27,754 nt of DNA from an uncultured Collinsella sp. (GTDB lineage: Bacteria > Actinomycetota > Coriobacteriia > Coriobacteriales > Coriobacteriaceae), in the NCBI GenBank assembly GCA_902462065.1, contig CABQAK010000032.1:1-27754 (forward strand). The letters run 5' to 3'. The notes beneath the pieces were generated by a model. The model was not told the origin of the DNA and ran no database searches. It saw only the letters and a program-made list of their open reading frames with translations. Position 1 is the stretch's first letter. Each line of letters opens with the position of its first letter. Both the position numbers and the translations under genes were made by a program. Below, piece after piece: positions 15,398 to 22,839 of the stretch.

Positions 15398-16227
15398 GCG
15401 CAGCTCTTTTCCTCATAGGCCTTGAGGGACTCGCCCTCTTCGGAACGGTAAGCGGCCTGGCGGGCACGAAGGTCATCCCAGTCGACCAGGGTGGCATCGA
15501 AGTCGGGGCCGTCGACGCAAGCGAACTTGGTCACGCCGCCCACCTCGACGCGGCAGCAGCCGCACATACCGGTGCCGTCAACCATGATGGGGTTGAGCGA
15601 CGCGGTGATGGGGGTATCGTACTTCTGGGCGGTGAGGGTCGAGAACTTCATCATCGGAACGGGGCCGACGCAGAAGACCTGGCTCACGGCCTTGTCCTGC
15701 AGCAGGCGCTCCAGCGGAGCGGTGACAACGCCCTGCTCTCCGTAGGAACCGTCGTCGGTGGTGATATGGATGTGGTCCTCGTCGAGGAGCTCGCGGAACT
15801 GGTCCTCCATGAGCAGGAGGTCCTTGGTGCGGGCGCCCATGATGGCGTGCACCTCGTGACCGGTCTCGACCAGGTGCTTGGCGACCGGGAAGGCAATTGC
15901 CAGGCCGACGCCGCCGCCAATGACGGCGCAGGGGCCCTCGGCCATCTCGGTGGGAACGCCCAGCGGGCCCACGACGTCGCGCAGCGACTCGCCGGCTTCG
16001 TAAGTGGACAGCATCTCGGTGGTCTTGCCGATCACCATGAAGATGAACTCGACCCAGCCCTCGTCACCGTTCCAGCCGGCCAGGGTAAACGGGACGCGCT
16101 CGCCCGTCTCGTTGGCGCGGACCATGAGGAACTGTCCAGCGTGCGCATGCTTGGCGATTGCGGGCGCCTCGATGCGGAACTTGAACACCTTCTCCGAGAA
16201 CTGCGTCTTCTCCAGGATCTTATACAT
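15388..16227 (-). CDS. nfnA: NfnA-type FAD / 2Fe-2S subunit (ferredoxin-NADP reductase alpha)
   Basis: The 279-residue protein has a ferredoxin-reductase fold: an FAD-binding barrel (GQFLMVRAN, RVPFTLAG), an NAD(H)-binding domain (CAVIGGGVGLAIAFPVAKHL, FCVGPVPMMKF) and a C-terminal 2Fe-2S site (GTGMCGCCRVEVGG, FACVDGP). Cys222, 225 and 237 plus an Asp just upstream match the unusual three-Cys one-Asp ligation known for NfnS subunits. PyrK and sulfide dehydrogenase subunits are close relatives; the neighbouring nfnB decides the call. The start at 16227 has AGAGAGGGGT upstream. A promoter-like TATAAT and a terminator-like hairpin lie about 70-110 nt upstream. Confidence 0.9.
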   Translation of the reverse strand: MYKILEKTQFSEKVFKFRIEAPAIAKHAHAGQFLMVRANETGERVPFTLAGWNGDEGWVEFIFMVIGKTTEMLSTYEAGESLRDVVGPLGVPTEMAEGPCAVIGGGVGLAIAFPVAKHLVETGHEVHAIMGARTKDLLLMEDQFRELLDEDHIHITTDDGSYGEQGVVTAPLERLLQDKAVSQVFCVGPVPMMKFSTLTAQKYDTPITASLNPIMVDGTGMCGCCRVEVGGVTKFACVDGPDFDATLVDWDDLRARQAAYRSEEGESLKAYEEKSCACH

Positions 16228-16293
16228 AGAACCCCTCTCTTGTTAGGGCCGCCGAACCGTGCCTCCACGGAAATGGACGGTAGCCCGAATAAA

Positions 16294-16338
16294 ACCGTAC
16301 GCGCACAGGCGTTGTGCAGACATACGGTGCAAATTATA
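16294..16338 (-). promoter_or_regulatory. nfn promoter with 5'-end hairpin, possible attenuator
   Basis: The 371-nt gap 16228-16599 holds this and the three entries that follow. On the minus strand TATAAT (16338-16333) is a consensus -10. The expected transcript start is at about 16326, right at a hairpin: ACCGTA (16328-16323) with TACGGT (16299-16294), and inner GCAC/GTGC. TTTTATT follows the stem on the minus strand. A hairpin plus U-run directly after a promoter looks like an attenuator or a stop for read-through. Confidence 0.45.
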
Positions 16339-16401
16339 CCCTCATGGACATGTCACTTACGTGTGTCTTCGGCGGTTGGGAGCAGGGTTTATCCACTTCG
16401 A

Positions 16402-16439
16402 CCTGCCAAAGGGGGAGAGGTTTATTTTGGCAGGTTTTA
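16402..16439 (+). repeat. 38-nt CCTGCCA/TGGCAGG repeat, copy B
   Basis: Same length as copy A at 5429: it starts CCTGCCAAAG and ends TTTATTTTGGCAGGTTTTA (16421-16439). It lies on the plus strand and forms an inverted pair with copy C across a terminator-like stem. Confidence 0.65.
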
Positions 16440-16453
16440 TCAGGCAAAACGGC

Positions 16454-16495
16454 AAAGGGGGCCGGCCTCGCGCTTCGGTGAGGCCGGCCCCCTTT
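16454..16495. terminator. GC-rich terminator downstream of pth
   Basis: A perfect 15-bp stem (16454-16468 with 16481-16495, core GGGGGCCGGCC) is capped by a CTTCGG loop. On the minus strand the stem is followed by TTT, then GCCGTTTT, so it should end the pth transcript 105 nt after its stop. The plus side has only TTT. Confidence 0.75.
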
Positions 16496-16563
16496 GGAGC
16501 GTTGCATATGTATAGCGGCACAGGGTTTATTGCGACGCAGCCGCCGCGGCGTTTCCGCAGATG

Positions 16564-16597
16564 AAACCTGCCAAAATAAACATCTCTAAATGGTAGG
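16564..16597 (-). repeat. CCTGCCA/TGGCAGG repeat, copy C (34 nt)
   Basis: Read on the minus strand it starts CCTACCATTTAG and ends TTTATTTTGGCAGGTTT. It begins 2 nt after the pth stop codon in the sense orientation, exactly as copy A does after purF. Confidence 0.65.
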
Positions 16598-16599
16598 TT

Positions 16600-17229
16600 T
16601 TAGTGCTTGCCGTTGGCGGAAGCGGCGCCGTTTACGTGATCGCGGGCGTAGATTACGCCGTGGACGATGGCCAGACCGGCGGCATCTGCGGCGCGGGCGC
16701 AGGTGTCCTGGAAATCCTCGGCTTCGCGGGCGCGCAGCTGCTTGAGCACGTAGTCTGCCACGGCCATCTTGCCGGGAGGGTTGCCGATGCCGGTGCGGAT
16801 ACGGCTAAAGTCGCGGCTGCCCATCTTGTCGATGATGGAGCGCAGGCCGTTGTGACCGGCATGGCCTCCGCCCACCTTAACACGCACGTCGCCGGCGGGA
16901 ATATCGAGCTCGTCGTGGATGACGAGCAGCTCCTCGGCCTTGATCTTGTACTCGCGGCAGAGCTTGGAGATGGGCCCGCCCGAGGTGTTCATGTACGACT
17001 GCGGCTTGACCAGTACAATCTGGCGCTTGCCGTTCTCTTCCTCGGCATCGTTGATGTTGATGAGCGCGACCTCGGCGCCTGCTTGGTTTTTCCAGTACGT
17101 GACGCCGGCCTGACGGGCCAGCTCGTCGATCGCCTTAAAACCGGCGTTGTGGCGGGTCTCGGCATACTCATCGCCAGGGTTGCCAAGTCCGGCAACCATG
17201 CGAATCTTAAGCGGCTGTGCAGCTGCCAT
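16600..17229 (-). CDS. pth: Peptidyl-tRNA hydrolase
   Basis: Pth frees tRNA from peptidyl-tRNA released by stalled ribosomes. The 209-residue protein has the family start MVAGLGNPGDEYAETRHNAGF (here split over residues 11-31), with the catalytic His in RHNAGF. It also has KPQSYMNTSGG and the HDELDIPAGDVRVKVGGGHAGHNGLRS region with the substrate-binding Asn and Asp. The start at 17229 is chosen because GAAAGG lies 6 nt upstream; an ATG at 17235 touches it. It continues the minus-strand series glmU-prs-pth seen in many Gram-positive genomes, but is separated from prs by a 1.9-kb region carrying repeats and one extra gene. Confidence 0.96.
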   Translation of the reverse strand: MAAAQPLKIRMVAGLGNPGDEYAETRHNAGFKAIDELARQAGVTYWKNQAGAEVALININDAEEENGKRQIVLVKPQSYMNTSGGPISKLCREYKIKAEELLVIHDELDIPAGDVRVKVGGGHAGHNGLRSIIDKMGSRDFSRIRTGIGNPPGKMAVADYVLKQLRAREAEDFQDTCARAADAAGLAIVHGVIYARDHVNGAASANGKH

Positions 17230-17259
17230 GTTCATCCTTTCGTTGATTTGTCGCCTGCT

Positions 17260-17288
17260 ATGGTGAGCGACCCTGTTGCCGCTGTCAA
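17260..17288 (-). promoter_or_regulatory. Candidate pth promoter
   Basis: The 351-nt gap 17230-17580 holds this and the repeat at 17344. TTGACA (17288-17283, minus strand) is a perfect -35; 17 nt later CACCAT (17265-17260) is a poor -10. Confidence 0.35.
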
Positions 17289-17343
17289 ATGGAGGGCAAT
17301 TGAGGTTGTTTGGGGGCGTTTGGACGGCCGTCAAAATCCGAGG

Positions 17344-17547
17344 TGGACAGTTAGTTCAGATACGTATAAGTTCTGAGGACTCGAATTGCTCAATTCAATG
17401 CCGATACGTTGTTTTGGAACTTTAGTTAGTCCATATGACGCTGTTTTGAAGTCTACCCCGCTTTCAAATAGGGCGAATGGTATAGAGATAGCTGCAAAAC
17501 AGCCTAATTCAATGTGTCTATTTATACGTATTTGAACTAACTGTCCA
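17344..17547. repeat. 204-bp element with 25-bp inverted ends (copy 1)
   Basis: The left end starts TGGACAGTTAGTTCAGATAC (17344-17368 in full). The right end (17523-17547) is its reverse complement with one mismatch in 25. The interior is AT-rich, encodes nothing recognisable, and contains an inverted pair GCTGTTTTG/CAAAACAGC and a direct repeat AATTCAATG. It ends 33 nt past the stop of the 375-residue gene. The ends match those at 18872-19073. No target-site duplication is obvious. Size and ends suggest a MITE-like element or a structured RNA. Confidence 0.8.
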
Positions 17548-17580
17548 GCCCTGTTCGACGGCGCACGGGTGATTCGCCGT

Positions 17581-18708
17581 TTAGACCGGCGCAAGGCCGA
17601 TTCCGGCCCGCAGAGCGTTGAGCCAAGCGGCCTGACGCTTGCGATAGCCCTTGATGCGATATCGGAATCGGACTCCTGCGAGTCGATGCATCGTTTGGGC
17701 GAAGGCTTCGAGTGCAACAAGGTCTTTCATTTGGTCGCGATTGATAACCAGGACGTGGATGCCCATTGCCTTGAGGCCATTATTTCGATTGCCATCGTGG
17801 ATGCGAGCGTTTTGAAGCTCATGCCCAATTCCGTTGTATTCGTTGTCGACTCCGGCGGCCGGGCAATATAGGTCGCAGATGGCGTAAGGGATGCCGGAGG
17901 ACATGTTAACCGCAAGAGTGTCGAAGTCGATTCGATAGTTGAGTAGCAGGCCTCCCATGGGCAGGCTGCAACATCCGAATCCGCCAAAGCGCATGGGCGC
18001 TCCGAGAACGGCTAACATTAGGGATTCGGCTGGGGATGCAGATCCGGGTCGGGCAAGCTTGACTGCCGTGCGAAACGAGGTGTATGAGCTACTTTTGGCG
18101 AAGCGCGCGACCGCCTCGAGATCTTCGATGGTCGTGGCGGGCTCGCATTTGTAGTGCGCCTGTTCGTAGCGGGTTTCGTTCTGCTGTTTGGCTGCCGACT
18201 GGCCGCCCAGGCAATCAAGATCGCCCGTCGCTGCGCAGCTATCGCCCTTGGGCCAGATGTCGTCATAGGCGATGGGGTAGGTTGCCTCGGGCGGAAGGGA
18301 GTAGGTTCCGAGCAGCTCCATAAGGAGCATCAAGGTTTTGGCGACCGATTCATTTTTAGAACAAAGCATGGCTGTCATGGCAGGAGACGTTGCGTAGATG
18401 TCGGCCTCGACGTGCATAATTGCACCTTCAGGAAGCGGAGCGGAGAGAATATGCTGAAGAAGTCGCTTGTCGGGGCGTCTGTTGTCTTCGTTTGAAACGA
18501 GAAGATCGAGTAGTTCGGAATCATCTTCATTCCAGGCGTCGAGTATCGAAAGTGCGCCAAAGTCTATCGCGTCATTATTGGGAATGCAGCTAGCCAAGGC
18601 CTGTGCTTGCTGTTCACTATCAACGGAGTCCCAGGGTAGGGCAGAGTACGCCCGTCGTGCGCGACGAATTGCGCGGAGGGCGGAGAAATGTGAAATCACG
18701 GTCGTCAT
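17581..18708 (-). CDS. Unknown 375-residue protein, possible PD-(D/E)XK-like C-terminal domain
   Basis: I do not recognise this as a named gene. The N-terminal part (ISHFSALRAIRRARR, about 5-19) is basic. The middle is acidic and contains SPAESLMLAVLGAPMRFGGF (225-244). The last third has CDLYCP (Asp279), NEYNGIGHE (Glu290), a RIHDGNRNNGLKAMGIHVLVI helix-strand (302-322) and a basic tail. The order Asp, Glu-Tyr-x-Gly, Arg-x-x-D-x-x-R, L-x-x-x-G-I-x-V-L resembles DUF559/Vsr-like nuclease folds, but the usual Lys is not evident. The start at 18708 has no Shine-Dalgarno sequence; the message may be leaderless. Base composition is lower in GC than the neighbours. It is bounded by two inverted-end elements, suggesting acquisition. 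A nuclease or defence-related role is a guess. Confidence 0.7.
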   Translation of the reverse strand: MTTVISHFSALRAIRRARRAYSALPWDSVDSEQQAQALASCIPNNDAIDFGALSILDAWNEDDSELLDLLVSNEDNRRPDKRLLQHILSAPLPEGAIMHVEADIYATSPAMTAMLCSKNESVAKTLMLLMELLGTYSLPPEATYPIAYDDIWPKGDSCAATGDLDCLGGQSAAKQQNETRYEQAHYKCEPATTIEDLEAVARFAKSSSYTSFRTAVKLARPGSASPAESLMLAVLGAPMRFGGFGCCSLPMGGLLLNYRIDFDTLAVNMSSGIPYAICDLYCPAAGVDNEYNGIGHELQNARIHDGNRNNGLKAMGIHVLVINRDQMKDLVALEAFAQTMHRLAGVRFRYRIKGYRKRQAAWLNALRAGIGLAPV

Positions 18709-18871
18709 AGCTATAACGTACTAAGTTGGCGGCAGAATGCGACCGCCATACCGTTCTTTTCGCTCAGCGGGGCGCTGTGCGCCATGAACGGCTGGGTGTT
18801 ATGAAATCGATGGAATCGGTTGAGGGGATTGCAGGAAATTGAGCTCTGCCGCGAAGGTTGACGATAGCTAC

Positions 18872-19073
18872 TGGACAGTTAGTTCAGATACGTATAAGGC
18901 GACGGGCATTCGAGGCGTTTCTAAGGGCCTTCGAGGGTGATTTGAGGGTAAATATGCGGCGGTTGTACTCGAAAACGATGAGCTTTGGGCGGCATGGCAT
19001 CCGCCGGGGAGCTCAGAAGGCTCCGAACGGCCCTTTGGGGCTTTAAAAAATACGTATCTGAACCAATTGTCCA
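18872..19073. repeat. 202-bp element with inverted ends (copy 2)
   Basis: The 451-nt gap 18709-19159 holds this element and the prs terminator; I see nothing else in it. The left end (18872-18896) is identical to that of copy 1 over 25 nt. The right end (19051-19073) is the reverse complement with two mismatches in 23. The interior is unrelated to copy 1 and includes a hairpin GAGCT..GGCGG/CCGCC..AGCTC near 18980-19013 and AAGGGCC/GGCCCTT. Confidence 0.8.
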
Positions 19074-19094
19074 GGGAAGGTTGGCGAGGGATAG

Positions 19095-19126
19095 AAAAAG
19101 GGCCGGAAGCGAGCTTCCGACCCTTT
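19095..19126 (-). terminator. Terminator after prs
   Basis: AAAGGGCCGGAAGC (19097-19110) and GCTTCCGACCCTTT (19113-19126) form a stem with one mismatch. On the minus strand it is followed by a U-run from GAAAAA at 19094-19099, ending prs about 35 nt after its stop. Confidence 0.85.
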
Positions 19127-19159
19127 AAAAGCATCAAAGATGATGCGATGCGCGTTGGA

Positions 19160-20146
19160 CTACAGCGCGAAGTCGCCGCCGACGAGCGTGGAGACGGGCT
19201 CCTCGTGGTAAACGGCGGAGATGGCCTGAGCGAACTCCTCGGCGACCGAGATGGTCTTGATCTTGCCGCCGACCTCAACGGGAATGGCGTCGGTGACGAG
19301 GCACTCGACGATCGGGGCGTCGTTCAGACGCTCGATGGCCGGACCGGAGAAGATGCCGTGGGTGGCGCAGACGTAGATGTCGCCAGCGCCCATAGCCTTG
19401 AGCTCCTTGACGTTAGCGCACAGGGTGCCAGCGGTGTCGATCATGTCGTCGTTGATGATGCAGGTCTTGCCCTTGATGTCACCGATGATGCCCATGACCT
19501 CGGCGGCGTTGTGGCGCGGACGGCCCTTGTGGGCGATGGCCAGGTCGCAGCCGAGCATGTCGGACAGCTTCTTGGCGGCCTTGGCACGACCCACGTCGGG
19601 GGAGACGACAACCAGGTTGTCGGTGTCGAAGTGCATGTTGTTGTAGTACTGGCCAAACAGCGGCAGCGCGGACAGGTGGTTAACCGGGATATCAAAGAAG
19701 CCCTGGATCTGGCCCTGGTGCAGGTCGAGGGTGATGATGCGGTCGACGCCGGCGCGCTCGAGCAGGTTGGCGACGAGGCGGGCGGTGATGGGCTCGCGCG
19801 GGCCGGCCTTGCGGTCCTGGCGGGCATAGCCGTAGTGGGTGATGACGGCGGTGATGGAGCGGGCGGATGCGCGCTTGGCAGCGTCGGTGGCGATGAGCAG
19901 CTCCATGAGCATGTCGTTGACGTTGCCGCCGGCCACGGACTGAATCAGGAAGACGTCGGCGCCGCGGACGGTCTCGTCGTAGCGGGCGTAAATCTCACCG
20001 TTGGCGAACTGCTTTAGCGTAAGGCCCGAAAGCTCGACCCCAAGGTACTCAGCGATCTTCTGAGCGAGGGGACGGTTGGAGGAACCGGAATACACGCGGA
20101 TGGACTTGCGCATATTCTCCGACTTCTCGGGATCATTAATCGGCAT
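19160..20146 (-). CDS. prs: Ribose-phosphate pyrophosphokinase
   Basis: Prs makes PRPP from ribose 5-phosphate and ATP, feeding PurF and the pyrimidine, His, Trp and NAD pathways. The 328-residue protein begins with a short extra tail before the usual start (IRVYSGSSNRPLAQKIAEYLG). It has the FANGEIYARYDETVRGADVF region, the ATP-loop THYGYARQDRK, the catalytic VITLDLH-like RIITLDLHQGQIQGFF, and the PRPP loop TCIINDDMIDTAGTL. The start at 20146 has AAGGAG on the minus strand. A TACAAT at 20198-20193 (minus) is a possible own promoter, consistent with a terminator between glmU and prs. Confidence 0.96.
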   Translation of the reverse strand: MPINDPEKSENMRKSIRVYSGSSNRPLAQKIAEYLGVELSGLTLKQFANGEIYARYDETVRGADVFLIQSVAGGNVNDMLMELLIATDAAKRASARSITAVITHYGYARQDRKAGPREPITARLVANLLERAGVDRIITLDLHQGQIQGFFDIPVNHLSALPLFGQYYNNMHFDTDNLVVVSPDVGRAKAAKKLSDMLGCDLAIAHKGRPRHNAAEVMGIIGDIKGKTCIINDDMIDTAGTLCANVKELKAMGAGDIYVCATHGIFSGPAIERLNDAPIVECLVTDAIPVEVGGKIKTISVAEEFAQAISAVYHEEPVSTLVGGDFAL

Positions 20147-20287
20147 TACCCTTCTCCTTTATATATCGAATGCCATATAGATGCCTTTTTGCATTGTAAC
20201 CGCGCGGCGGGGTTAATCGGGTCTTGATAACGTCTTTACCGTCAACGGACACGAACCGACCACTCATTCTGTCGCGCAGGTCAGCAT

Positions 20288-20322
20288 GGAAAAAGGAGCC
20301 GTCCCCATGGGAACAGCTCCTT
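20288..20322 (-). terminator. Terminator after glmU
   Basis: AAGGAGC (20293-20299) pairs with GCTCCTT (20316-20322), extended inward by GTCCC/GGGAAC around CCATGG. On the minus strand the stem is followed by TTTTTCC. Confidence 0.8.
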
Positions 20323-20339
20323 AGATGCTTGGTAAAACG

Positions 20340-21752
20340 TTATACCTCGTCGTCTTCGTGCAGACGGCGGCGATAATCGGCGGCCCAGCCCTCAATATTT
20401 ACCTGACGGGCGCGGCCCAGGCCGAGTGCGTCAGCCGGGACTGGCTCGGTGATGACGGAGCCGGCGGCCACAAGCGCGCCGTCGCCGATCTGGGCGGGCG
20501 CGACCATCATGGTGTCGGAGCCGATGAAGGCATCCTTGCCGATGACGGTCTTGTGCTTGTGCACGCCGTCGTAGTTGCAGGTGATGGAGCCCGCGCCCAC
20601 GTTGACGCCAGAGCCCATGGTGGTGTCGCCGATGTAGGACAGGTGCGGGACCTTGGAACCCTCGCCGATCGTGGACTTCTTGATCTCCACGTGCGTGCCG
20701 GCCTTGGAGCCGTCGAGCATATGGGTGCCCGGGCGCAGGTAGGCGCGCGGGCCGCAGTCGACGCCGTTCTCGATGACGGCCTCGATGGCGATGGTCTCAT
20801 CGATGGTGCAGCCGCTGCCGACGGTGGTGTCGGTGAGGCGGCTGTTGGGGCCGAGCTGGCATTCTTCGCCCACGGTGACGTGACCGATCAGATGCGTCTG
20901 TGGCCACACGATGGTGTCTCGGCCGATGACGGCATCGGGGCCGATCCAGGCCTGCGTGGGATCGATGAACGTGACGCCCTCGGCCATCCAGTGCTCGTTG
21001 ATGCGGTCGCGCGCGATAGCGGTGAGCTGCGCGAGCTGGATGCGGCTGTTGACGCCCAGGCCGTCGCGGTAGTCGTCGCAGTGGAAGATGGAGACTGCCT
21101 GACCATGGCCTTTGAGGATCTCGAGCATGTCGGGCAGGTAGTACTCGGATTGTGCGTTGTCGTTGCCGATCTCGTTAATGTGGGCGGCGAGCTGCGCGCC
21201 GTCGAAGGCGTAGCAGCCGGCGTTGCACTCCAGCAGCGTGGCGGCCTGCTCGGGCGTGCAGTCCTTCTGCTCGATGATGCGTTCGATCTGGCCGTCGGCG
21301 CCCAGCTTGATGCGGCCGTAGCCGAAAGGATCGGGCGGGGTCATGGTCATGACGGTGCAGGTGAGCTCGCCGGTAGCGACGGTCTGCGCGAACTTGGCGA
21401 CGGTGTCGGCGGTGATGAGCGGCAAGTCGCCGTTGAGCACGACGACCGGGCCTTGCGTGATGCCGCAGGCCTCGAGTGCGACCTTCACGGCGTGGCCGGT
21501 GCCCAGGCGCTCGGTCTGCTCGACGCACTCGACCTTGGTGGCGCTGTTGGCGTAGGCGCCGTCGATGAGGGCGCGCATCTCGTCGGCGTGGCTGCCGATG
21601 ACGACCACGACGCGGCTGCAGCCGGCCTTGATGGTGGCGTCGACGATCCACTGGACCATGGGCTTACCCAGGATCTTGTGCGAAACCTTGCAGTGGTTCG
21701 ACTTCATGCGGGTGCCCTCGCCGGCAGCGAGGATAATTGCGGTTGCGTCCAT
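20340..21752 (-). CDS. glmU: Bifunctional UDP-GlcNAc pyrophosphorylase / GlcN-1-P acetyltransferase
   Basis: GlmU makes UDP-N-acetylglucosamine for peptidoglycan. The 470-residue protein has the N-terminal nucleotidyltransferase motif IILAAGEGTRMKS, VVVLNGDLPLIT and GYGRIKLGADGQI. The C-terminal left-handed beta-helix acetyltransferase has hexapeptide repeats, GTHVEIKKSTIGEGSKVPHL, and the acetyl-CoA/active-site stretch VGAGSITCNYDGVHKHKT. The length is normal. The start at 21752 has AGGAG 6 nt upstream; the frame extends to 21962 without a better start. It is divergent from the ECF operon. Confidence 0.97.
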   Translation of the reverse strand: MDATAIILAAGEGTRMKSNHCKVSHKILGKPMVQWIVDATIKAGCSRVVVVIGSHADEMRALIDGAYANSATKVECVEQTERLGTGHAVKVALEACGITQGPVVVLNGDLPLITADTVAKFAQTVATGELTCTVMTMTPPDPFGYGRIKLGADGQIERIIEQKDCTPEQAATLLECNAGCYAFDGAQLAAHINEIGNDNAQSEYYLPDMLEILKGHGQAVSIFHCDDYRDGLGVNSRIQLAQLTAIARDRINEHWMAEGVTFIDPTQAWIGPDAVIGRDTIVWPQTHLIGHVTVGEECQLGPNSRLTDTTVGSGCTIDETIAIEAVIENGVDCGPRAYLRPGTHMLDGSKAGTHVEIKKSTIGEGSKVPHLSYIGDTTMGSGVNVGAGSITCNYDGVHKHKTVIGKDAFIGSDTMMVAPAQIGDGALVAAGSVITEPVPADALGLGRARQVNIEGWAADYRRRLHEDDEV

Positions 21753-21784
21753 GTGATCTCCTGTTACGTTATAGAGACGTGCGT

Positions 21785-21812
21785 TTGGAAACGATACACG
21801 GCGCAATATGAT
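21785..21812 (+). promoter_or_regulatory. Candidate ECF operon promoter
   Basis: TTGGAA (21785-21790), a 16-nt spacer and TATGAT (21807-21812). A second TATGAT lies at 21823-21828. The predicted leader to the GTG start is about 125 nt and GC-rich, long enough for a small riboswitch; no class could be assigned. Confidence 0.4.
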
Positions 21813-21945
21813 ACCGCAGGCATATGATGAGCGCGTAACGATTGATGCGTGACGGCCGATGTCGCTGCCGCCGGCGTGGCGTTTGCACTGCTTGCGTGCG
21901 GTGTTGGCGGTGCTGCGGAGCTGTCGTTTGAGCGAGGAGACGGGG

Positions 21946-22839
21946 GTGCCCGTGGACAACATACGAGAGGAGTTTGGCGGCGAGCCCGTCGCGGCGTTCT
22001 CGATGTCGCATCCGGCTGTGCCGGCGCTCTATATAGTGCTGACGCTGGGGCTCACCATGTTTTCGATGCAGCCGGTGCTGATTGCGCTGTCACTTGCGGG
22101 CGGGCTGGCGTATGGATTTGCGACGCGTGGGGCTGCCCGCACGCTGGGCGCACTTCGCTGGCAGCTGCCGGTGATTTTGATTATCGCGCTGGTCAATCCA
22201 CTGTTTAGCGCTTCGGGTTCGACGGAGCTGTTCCGTATTGGCATGCGCGCGGTGTATCTGGAGAGCATGGTATATGGCCTGTGCATGGGTGGGCTGTTTG
22301 TGGCGAGCGTGCTGTGGTTTGAGGCCGCGGCGTCGATGCTCGAATACGACAAGGTGCTCGCGCTGCTGGGTAATGCCGCACCGGTGATCGCGCTCATGAT
22401 CTCGATGTGCATGCGGCTTATCCCACAGTTTTTGCGCCGCGGCCGCACGGTGATGGCGGTGCAAGATGCGATTGACGTGCCGGGGCGCGCGCCGGCCGAC
22501 CCCGTGCGCTCGCGCCTGCGGGCGTCGAGCGTGTTGATGGGCTGGGGCATGGAAGATTCGCTGGAGCGCGCGGACACCATGCGCTCCCGCGGGTGGGGCG
22601 CCGCGACGCGTCGAACGACGTATGCGCGGTATCGGCTGGGGCGCAGCGACGTTGCCGCGCTGGTTGGGCTTGCGCTGTTTGGTGCTGCCGCGGTGGCGGT
22701 GGCGTCGACCGCGACGACGCAGTATTCGTTTTTTCCGCAGCTCTCGGTGCCGGCGCCGTGGCCGGGCTATGTCGTGTACGCTGCCTGGATGGTGCTGCCT
22801 TGCGCGTTGCACGCGATTGATGAGAAGAGGTTTGGCTGA
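21946..22839 (+). CDS. ecfT: ECF transporter transmembrane (T) component
   Basis: EcfT couples ATPase movement to the substrate-binding S component in vitamin importers. The 297-residue protein has hydrophobic segments (VPALYIVLTLGLTMFS, LPVILIIALVN, VYGLCMGGLFVASVLW, and two near the C-terminus). It has the two cytoplasmic coupling motifs of the family: one in the QDAIDVPGR region and the more typical ADTMRSRGWG. The GTG at 21946 is chosen because AGGAGA (21934-21939) lies 6 nt upstream; the frame opens at 21859 but lacks a signal there, and an ATG at 22003 would remove residues before the first helix. Its TGA overlaps the ATG of the next gene by one base. Confidence 0.87.
   Translation: MPVDNIREEFGGEPVAAFSMSHPAVPALYIVLTLGLTMFSMQPVLIALSLAGGLAYGFATRGAARTLGALRWQLPVILIIALVNPLFSASGSTELFRIGMRAVYLESMVYGLCMGGLFVASVLWFEAAASMLEYDKVLALLGNAAPVIALMISMCMRLIPQFLRRGRTVMAVQDAIDVPGRAPADPVRSRLRASSVLMGWGMEDSLERADTMRSRGWGAATRRTTYARYRLGRSDVAALVGLALFGAAAVAVASTATTQYSFFPQLSVPAPWPGYVVYAAWMVLPCALHAIDEKRFG

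Noticed and set aside
17338..17553. Target-site duplication around the 204-bp element
   Set aside because: The flanking bases on the two sides show no convincing direct repeat; the same holds for 18872-19073.
20325..21827. Plus-strand open frame of 500 codons opposite glmU
   Set aside because: Gly/Ala/Asp/Val-rich shadow of glmU; no start signal.
21840..21945. Possible cobalamin riboswitch before ecfT
   Set aside because: AGCGAGGAGACGGG vaguely recalls the B12 box, but the other conserved boxes could not be found; a covariance-model search is needed before any claim.
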